From positions 45,328 to 109,327 of the forward strand of contig JAGRJY010000179.1 in NCBI GenBank assembly GCA_020442465.1: a DNA stretch of 64,000 nt, in the 5' to 3' direction. Shown piece after piece: positions 58,918 through 64,000 of this stretch. Source of the DNA: Lysobacterales bacterium. GTDB lineage: Bacteria; Pseudomonadota; Gammaproteobacteria; Xanthomonadales; Xanthomonadaceae. The notes below the pieces were generated by a model. That model saw only the letters and a program-made list of their open reading frames with translations, searched no databases and had not been told where the DNA came from. Position 1 is the stretch's first letter; the number at the start of each line of letters is the position of its first letter. A program made the translations under genes and the position numbers.

Positions 58918-60633
58918 CTACTCGAAGCCGTCGGCCATGATCCGATCGGTCGAAGGCAGGGTGACGTTGTAGGTGCAGGCCGAGTACGGAGCCATGCTGC
59001 CGCCGCTGGTGTAGTTGCTGTACAGCGCATTCACCACCGAAGCCCCGAAGGTTTCCGCCGCGGCGTTGAGTACGGCCTGCGCGGCGTCGTTCTGGCGCGA
59101 GGAGCCGTTGGTCATGGCGATGCCGAGCAGCACGGCGCGGTCGGCGGTCTGCCGGCCAACCGAGTCGTAGTTCAGCATGTTGCACGAGGCCCAGTATTGC
59201 CCTGGCGTGTGCAGGCCGGAACCCAGGTTGTTGGCAGCGTAGCTGTGCTGCAGATGCCAGTTGGTGACGCGGCCGCTCCAGAAATTGTTGTGTCCGTCCC
59301 AGCTGAACATCCAGTTGTACTCGGGCGTGTTCGACGGCCAGTGGTTGAAGGCGCGCGAGTAGGACGTGGCGAGGTAGTCGCCGAGGCCTTCCGAGAGGCC
59401 GTCGCCGCTGAGGTTCGACAGTCCGCCACCGGTGATCCAGTAGTGCAGGCCGTGGCCGAGCTCGTGGATGACCACGTCAGCATCCTCGGCGTCGTCGACG
59501 CCACCGTCACCGAAGGCGAGTCGACTGGTGCCGGGTACAAAGTGCGAGTTGTCGTCATTGTTGAGCCCGTGCGCGTCGTACTGCACGCCGCCCGCGTAGG
59601 GCGGATGCACCGCAATGCCGAGGGTGTCGTTGACGTAGCGCATGTAAGTGTCGATGTGAAAGTAGACATGCGCCGGTTCGAAGCGGTTGTCGCTGCGCGA
59701 ATCGACCACAAAATCCGCGGCGGCCGAGGTCGGACAGTCGTTCACACTGGTCGGCGATTCGTGGTCGAGGCACGACGCCCACGGGCCTTTCAGCTCGAAC
59801 GTCGAGCCGTTGGAGGTGAGGTCGCGCAGCGTAATGGACTGGATCTGCGCCAGCAGCTGCGGGGAATCCTGGTCGTTGTTGTCGCCGTAGCCGGTCACCG
59901 TATATTGCGTCTGCGCGGTCGACAGCGGATCGGGATTGAAAGCACGACCCGGTGCGTCGAGATGCACCATCTGGTCTTCGGCGCGCACGATCGCACCGGT
60001 CTTCGCATCCACCAGAACTTCCAGATCACGATACGGCGCTTCGCCGGTGACCAGGCGGACGTTCCAGACCAGGGTGGGCGCAGTTTCGGCGTAGATCATC
60101 GGCTCCACGCGCTCGAGCTGCGCGGGTGCCCGGCTGCCTGCCCAGGTCCGTGCACTGGCCAAGGCCTGCGCGGCCGTGACCGTCGCCTCCGCATCGGCCA
60201 TGGTGAGGTCGGGACGGATGCCGTTGGCCACGAAGATCACCCGACCGTCGCGTGCCACGCTCACGGCCGTGTCGCTGCCCCACACCGGGATTCCCAGGTG
60301 CGTCTGGGTGAATCGCACCACATCGAATCCGCCCAGCCCGCGCACCGCGGACAGGGTGAGTGCCGACTCGTCGGCCTTGTCCAGACCAAAGTCGCGCAGG
60401 TTGGCGCCCAGATAGGCGCGCGCCATGGCCTCTGGCGTGTCGAGCGCCGCGCGGAAATCGGGCTGGTAGACCGCGAGCAATCGCCCGTCTTCACTGCGGC
60501 GCGCGCTGGCGAACAGGTCGCCGCGCCCGGGCTGGGTGACACCCACGCTCGGAGAAGGCGAGGTGGGCGGCTTGGCGGCCCAGACGGAAGCAGACAGGGA
60601 ACACAGGACGGCAAAGTACAGCGCGTTTCTCAT
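58918..60633 (-). CDS. Secreted M36-like metalloprotease with an N-terminal FTP-type propeptide
   Basis: A 571-residue protein: signal peptide (residues 1-19), propeptide with FTP and PepSY-like features (GIPVWGSDTAVSVARDGRV and later), then the catalytic domain. The zinc site is HELGHGLH near residue 391, and 20 residues on is EGLGDYLA, the Glu ligand, the pattern of fungalysin (M36) rather than M4. The protein ends in RIMADGFE. ATG 60633 gives the signal peptide; an in-frame ATG at 60681 lengthens it. Confidence 0.9.
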   Translation of the reverse strand: MRNALYFAVLCSLSASVWAAKPPTSPSPSVGVTQPGRGDLFASARRSEDGRLLAVYQPDFRAALDTPEAMARAYLGANLRDFGLDKADESALTLSAVRGLGGFDVVRFTQTHLGIPVWGSDTAVSVARDGRVIFVANGIRPDLTMADAEATVTAAQALASARTWAGSRAPAQLERVEPMIYAETAPTLVWNVRLVTGEAPYRDLEVLVDAKTGAIVRAEDQMVHLDAPGRAFNPDPLSTAQTQYTVTGYGDNNDQDSPQLLAQIQSITLRDLTSNGSTFELKGPWASCLDHESPTSVNDCPTSAAADFVVDSRSDNRFEPAHVYFHIDTYMRYVNDTLGIAVHPPYAGGVQYDAHGLNNDDNSHFVPGTSRLAFGDGGVDDAEDADVVIHELGHGLHYWITGGGLSNLSGDGLSEGLGDYLATSYSRAFNHWPSNTPEYNWMFSWDGHNNFWSGRVTNWHLQHSYAANNLGSGLHTPGQYWASCNMLNYDSVGRQTADRAVLLGIAMTNGSSRQNDAAQAVLNAAAETFGASVVNALYSNYTSGGSMAPYSACTYNVTLPSTDRIMADGFE

Positions 60634-60903
60634 TTCGGCTCGGAGCAGGCTTTGGGGGCGCGCAGTGTACGTGAAGTTCATCTGCGATTCAGTCGGGCGG
60701 CGTCTCGTTTCGGCAAAAACGGACAACAGGCTGCGAAGCGACGCGGAGGCGCAAGGCCGGCGTCGGCATCGCCGAAGACGGGGCGTTTGACCGTGCGGAG
60801 CCTGAGTCTCGCAGGGGCCTTCACGCTGCGGAGCGTGAGGGCTCCACAAAGCACGAAGCCGGCGATCGCCGGCTTCGTGGTGTCGCGACGGGAGTGCCGG
60901 CGG
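60634..60903. repeat. Intergenic region with a 28-base perfect palindrome
   Basis: 270 bases without a supported gene. A perfect palindrome at 60852-60879 (half CACGAAGCCGGCGA) lies just after the stop of the M2 gene and may terminate it, although the T-run is weak. A second hairpin is at about 60824-60838 (TCACGCT/AGCGTGA). Read on the minus strand, the stretch encodes pieces such as KPAIAGFVLCGALTLRS, which I associate with dispersed noncoding repeats of xanthomonads; this is memory, not a search. Confidence 0.5.
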
Positions 60904-62829
60904 TCAGAAGCCGCAGCTCTTGCCCTGGTTCTGCTCTTCCAGCCAGCTCTGCAGCGGAGCGAAGTACTCGAGCACGGCCGAAGCATCCATGCTCTCGCCG
61001 CCGGTGAGTTCCTTGAGGGTCTGCGGCCACGGCTGACTCTGGCCCTTCTGCAGCATGGCCCAGTACTTCGCACCGGCCTCCTTGTTGCCGGCGAAGCTGC
61101 AGGTGTGGAGCGGCCCTTCGTGTCCAGCCGCGTCGCACAGTGCCTTGTAGAACTGGAACTGCAGGATGTGCGAGAGGAAATACCGGGTGTAGGGCGTGTT
61201 GCCCGGCACGTGGTACTTCGCACCCGGGTCGAAGAAGTCTTCGCCGCGCGGTGTCGCAGGCGCCACACCCTGGTACTGGGCCTTGAGGTCCCACCAGGCC
61301 GCGTTGTAATGGTCGGGCTTGATCGATCCGTCGAACACGCCCCAGCGCCAGCGGTCGATCATCAGGCCGAAGGGCAGGAACGCGACCTTCGACAGCGCCA
61401 TGCGCATCTGCGCATTGATCGTCGCCTGATCGCTGACCGCGGCGTCGCCGACCAGGCCGATCGACTTCAGGTACTCCGGTGTCATCGACAGCACGATGGT
61501 GTCGCCGATCGCCTCGTGGAAGCCGTCGTGCGCACCCGACTGGAAGATCAGCGGCTGATCCTTGTAGGCCAGGTAGTAATAGACGTGACCAAGCTCGTGG
61601 TAGATCGTGGTCAGTTCTTCCTCGTTCGGCTTGATGCACATCTTGATGCGCACGTCGGTCGCCGCGGGATTCATCTGCCAGGCGCTGGCGTGACAGACCA
61701 CGTCACGGTCGCGCGGCTTGATCAGCTGGGCCTTTTTCCAGAAGTCCTCAGGCAGCGAGGGCATGCCGAGATCGGTGTAGAAGCCCTCGGCGAGGCGGGT
61801 CATCTGCTTTGCGCTGTCGAGGTCGGCAGCGATGCCTTCCTCGATCAGGCGTTCGCCGGTGGTTTCCTTGAGCTTGGCCACGCGGTCGGCGAACAGGCGA
61901 TTGCGCTTTTCCTGCAGCGCCTTGTTGATGTCGAGGTCGCCCACGCCCGGGTAGGGCTGCAGGATGTCCCAGCGATTGCCCCAGTCCTGCTGCCACAAGT
62001 TGCCGGTCAGATGGGCAGGGATGAACTTGCCGTCCACCTGGCCCTTGTCTTCGCCGTAGGCCTCGACCATCTTGCCGCGGGTGTAGCACTGCAGCTGGTC
62101 GTAGAGCGGCTTGACCTGACCCCAAAGCCGATCGGTCTCGGCCTTGAACGCATCCGGGTCCATGTCATAGCCGGAACGCCACATGTGGCCGGCGTCCTTG
62201 TAGCCCATCTGCTGGGCGCCTTCGTTCACCAGTTCGACGAAGCGCTGGTACTGCGGACGCATCGGCGGCGAAATCGTGTGCCAGCCTTGCCACGCTTCGA
62301 GCTGCGCGTCGTAGTCGTGGTTGTTGGCGAGGGTTTCGGAGAGCTCACCGATCTGGCGACATTGCTGCTGTTCGCCTTCACCGGTGCAGTACTGGCCGGC
62401 GCCGTAGGCCTGGTCCAGCGCCGTCGCGATGGTGGTCAGCTCCTTGAGCTTGGCCGGATCACTCGGCGGCGGCATCGAGGTTTGCAGCTTCAGCAGTGCA
62501 ATGGCGCGGGCGGTGGCGGCGTCCATGTCCTGGCCGTCGTACTGCTGGGCCTGGGCGACGAACTCCTTGAGCATGCTGAGCTGCTTCTCGGTGTAGGCCG
62601 AAGCGATGCGCGCGGTGTCGTCGTTGATGTAGGTCTGCGACAACCACGCCGCCGAGGTCGACTCCTCGAAGATGGCCGCGGTCTCGGCGTTGACCCGGGC
62701 GACGAATTCCTTGGCCGACTCCTTGGGCGGCGCGGGCTCGTCCGCCGTGTTGGACGTGCCGCTACAGCCGGCGAGCAGGGCAAGGGTGGCGACGATGGAA
62801 AGCGCCAGCGGGGCGCGGCGGATATTCAC
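60904..62829 (-). CDS. M2-family (angiotensin-converting-enzyme-like) dipeptidyl carboxypeptidase lipoprotein
   Basis: A 641-residue protein. The lipoprotein signal ends in LLAGC (about residue 21). The zinc motif HELGH is near residue 412 (IYHELGHVYYYLAYKDQP), and the third ligand, Glu, is in GFHEAIGD. Family features such as FQFYKALC and the C-terminal WLEEQN follow. The start is GTG 62829 with CGGAGA upstream. Bacterial homologues remove dipeptides from peptide C-termini in the periplasm. It follows the 62882-63448 gene by 52 bases. Confidence 0.95.
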   Translation of the reverse strand: MNIRRAPLALSIVATLALLAGCSGTSNTADEPAPPKESAKEFVARVNAETAAIFEESTSAAWLSQTYINDDTARIASAYTEKQLSMLKEFVAQAQQYDGQDMDAATARAIALLKLQTSMPPPSDPAKLKELTTIATALDQAYGAGQYCTGEGEQQQCRQIGELSETLANNHDYDAQLEAWQGWHTISPPMRPQYQRFVELVNEGAQQMGYKDAGHMWRSGYDMDPDAFKAETDRLWGQVKPLYDQLQCYTRGKMVEAYGEDKGQVDGKFIPAHLTGNLWQQDWGNRWDILQPYPGVGDLDINKALQEKRNRLFADRVAKLKETTGERLIEEGIAADLDSAKQMTRLAEGFYTDLGMPSLPEDFWKKAQLIKPRDRDVVCHASAWQMNPAATDVRIKMCIKPNEEELTTIYHELGHVYYYLAYKDQPLIFQSGAHDGFHEAIGDTIVLSMTPEYLKSIGLVGDAAVSDQATINAQMRMALSKVAFLPFGLMIDRWRWGVFDGSIKPDHYNAAWWDLKAQYQGVAPATPRGEDFFDPGAKYHVPGNTPYTRYFLSHILQFQFYKALCDAAGHEGPLHTCSFAGNKEAGAKYWAMLQKGQSQPWPQTLKELTGGESMDASAVLEYFAPLQSWLEEQNQGKSCGF

Positions 62830-62881
62830 GATGCAGTCTCCGAGTGGAACGGGGCCGCGAAGCACGCGGGGAGGCCGCAGG

Positions 62882-63448
62882 CTAGTCGGCGGGCTGCACC
62901 GGCGCAAGTGGCGCCTCGCCGAGCGGAGCCTCCTGATCGACTGATTGCAATTCAGGCAGCAAACCCCGTTCGGCAAGCCAGGCCCGTGCATCGCCCGCGT
63001 CTTGGGCGAACCACGCCGCGGCACTGCCCAGCCGGAACGTGTAGCCCCAGCGGTCCATGTCGCGCATCACCCGTTGGCTGCCCACGCCCGGCAGTTGGTC
63101 GGCCAGCAGGATCTGCAGGTAGCAGCTGGCGTCCTCTTCGATGACCGAGTCGGTCGCATCGGTATGAACCGCCGCGCGACGCTCCGCGGGCAACACGATC
63201 AGGTGGCAGGACTCGTGCAGCAACGAATGCACCGGCGTGTCGCGGCGCGCATAGACACGGCTGCCGATAACGCCGGCTTCGTCGTCGCCCCAGAAGCTGC
63301 CCGGGATGGGGGCGCCATCCTCGACCTCGACCAATTCGAGCTTGTACTTGCCGAGCAGGGCGCGTGCGTCGGCGATGCGGATGTCGCGGAGGCGCAGAAC
63401 CTGTGGTTCATCGTCCGGCGTGGATGGAATGGGTGGTGCGATCGGCAT
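62882..63448 (-). CDS. Small HExxH protein, function unknown
   Basis: A 188-residue cytosolic protein without signal peptide. LLHESCHLIVLPAERR (His78, Glu79, His82) is a zincin-like motif, followed by a possible third acidic ligand in SVIEEDASCYLQ about 20 residues on. The N-terminus is Pro-rich, the C-terminus has ARAWLAERGLL. It may be a metallopeptidase-like protein; no family name is offered. ATG 63448 is preferred; ATGs at 63565 and 63589 are in frame and would add 39 or 47 residues. Confidence 0.7.
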   Translation of the reverse strand: MPIAPPIPSTPDDEPQVLRLRDIRIADARALLGKYKLELVEVEDGAPIPGSFWGDDEAGVIGSRVYARRDTPVHSLLHESCHLIVLPAERRAAVHTDATDSVIEEDASCYLQILLADQLPGVGSQRVMRDMDRWGYTFRLGSAAAWFAQDAGDARAWLAERGLLPELQSVDQEAPLGEAPLAPVQPAD

Positions 63449-63495
63449 GTGCGAGGCGAGCGGGCGCTCGATGATCGAAACGGGGCGGGTGGCGC

Positions 63496-63526
63496 ATTCT
63501 AGCGGGCGGAAAAGTTTGGACGCCAA
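63496..63526 (-). promoter_or_regulatory. Candidate promoter of the 62882-63448 gene
   Basis: On the minus strand TTGGCG (63526-63521), a 19-base spacer and TAGAAT (63501-63496), 48 bases before the ATG. The -10 is good, the spacing long. Confidence 0.35.
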
Positions 63527-63589
63527 GGAGCAAAGCATTCGTTGCGCGTCGGACGCTTCGCTCATCGAGGCGTCTCCATTCGGGAGCAA

Positions 63590-64000
63590 AGTCGGGAGCC
63601 GAGCAAAGCTTTCAGTCCGACCTGCGGTCGGCCCGACCTACATCTCTTTGTCTCGCCAAAGAGAAGTAGGCAAGAGAAAGGCGACCCGGGGTTCGTGCAG
63701 CGCTCGCTTCGCGAGCGCTGTGCCCTGCGCTACTCGCCATCCGCGGGCCGGCGCGTCCGAGCGGGAGCTCGGCGCAGCTGCGCAGCAGCCGAGCGCGGCC
63801 ATCCATGGCCTCGGACATGCGCGCCTTGCTCCCGCGGCTGACTCCGTTGCTCGGCACGAACAACGGGAGTTGCGCGCGGAACTGTTTGGAGAGTTCACAG
63901 GGCGCGTTCCGCGAACATGCATGTTGGAAGCCGGGCTGCGGCCAGGATGGCCGCTTCGTGGGGCCCCTGCCGGTCGGCGGGCGGCTGGAGGAAAAGCCCG
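63590..64000. repeat. Hairpin-rich region without a supported gene
   Basis: Three perfect stem-loops lie close together: CCGACC/GGTCGG (63617-63631), TCTCTTTG/CAAAGAGA (63643-63664) and CAGCGCTCGC/GCGAGCGCTG (63698-63720). Further on, GCGCAGCTGCGC lies near 63773. Open frames here encode Arg/Ser-rich, unlikely proteins on both strands. The pattern resembles dispersed, non-coding repeats found between genes in xanthomonads, but no second copy could be searched for. Confidence 0.55.

Noticed and set aside
59197..63144. 1315-codon open frame on the plus strand
   Set aside because: Antisense to the M36-like and M2 protease genes, both with intact zinc sites and signal peptides; its translation has no recognisable domain and spans an intergenic hairpin.
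63542..63841. 99-codon open frame on the plus strand at the window end
   Set aside because: Arg/Ser/Cys-rich, crosses three perfect hairpins and has no good ribosome site; more likely repeat DNA than a gene.

Overview
The window is chromosomal DNA of a GC-rich gammaproteobacterium, most likely of the order Lysobacterales (Xanthomonadales). The evidence is the gene order (tpiA-secG-tRNA-Leu-nuoA-N, tRNA-fMet-rimP-nusA-infB-rbfA-truB-rpsO-pnp, rpsB-tsf divergent from map-glnD-dapD), the protein motifs, and a secreted protease ending in ADGFE, a tail I associate from memory with secreted proteins of this order. Taxonomy is inference. No prophage, insertion sequence or CRISPR array was seen.

Layout. 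1-930: start of a short-chain dehydrogenase and a predicted lipid-anchored truncated globin. 951-17212: tpiA, secG, a tRNA-Leu and all 14 complex I genes, nuoA-N. 17260-26388: a transcription/translation block (initiator tRNA, rimP, nusA, infB, rbfA, truB, rpsO, pnp) with a strong promoter before the tRNA, an intrinsic terminator between tRNA and rimP, a second promoter before rpsO and a terminator after pnp. 26474-31209: polyhydroxyalkanoate locus with class III synthase subunits phaE and phaC, a degenerate MASE1 sensor and phaB on the opposite strand. 31320-35259: tldD, darP (antisense), pmbA and a DUF4870 membrane protein. 35353-38719: ispA, xseB, tsf and rpsB on the minus strand. 38738-45633: map, glnD, dapD, an ArsC/Spx-like reductase, dapE and a secreted esterase. 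45689-48703: an unknown protein and parC on the minus strand. 48982-50924: a secreted EF-hand protein, an ECF sigma factor, a small membrane protein and a CnrX/Spy-like periplasmic protein. 51055-56414: a Bcr/CflA transporter and a DUF2339-DUF3999 pair. 56635-58691: a secreted cupredoxin-like protein and an outer-membrane barrel. 58918-63448 (minus): an M36-like protease, an M2 dipeptidase lipoprotein and a small HExxH protein. 63590-64000: hairpin-rich, no convincing gene.

How genes work together. Complex I feeds the respiratory chain. The tRNA-rimP-nusA-infB-rbfA-truB-rpsO-pnp block links initiation, ribosome maturation, elongation control and RNA decay. dapD and dapE carry out two steps of the succinylase lysine/diaminopimelate pathway beside the nitrogen sensor glnD. 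phaB supplies monomer for the PhaEC synthase.

The most interesting elements are: the EF-hand/ECF-sigma/CnrYX-like cassette; a histone-like basic tail on PhaE; a MASE1 sensor that has lost the phospho-acceptor His; a CTGC-N3-GCAG palindrome on the phaB promoter; a lipoprotein truncated globin; an amicyanin-type copper site beside an outer-membrane barrel; and a U1-U72 mismatch in the initiator tRNA. Everything was read by eye, without database searches.
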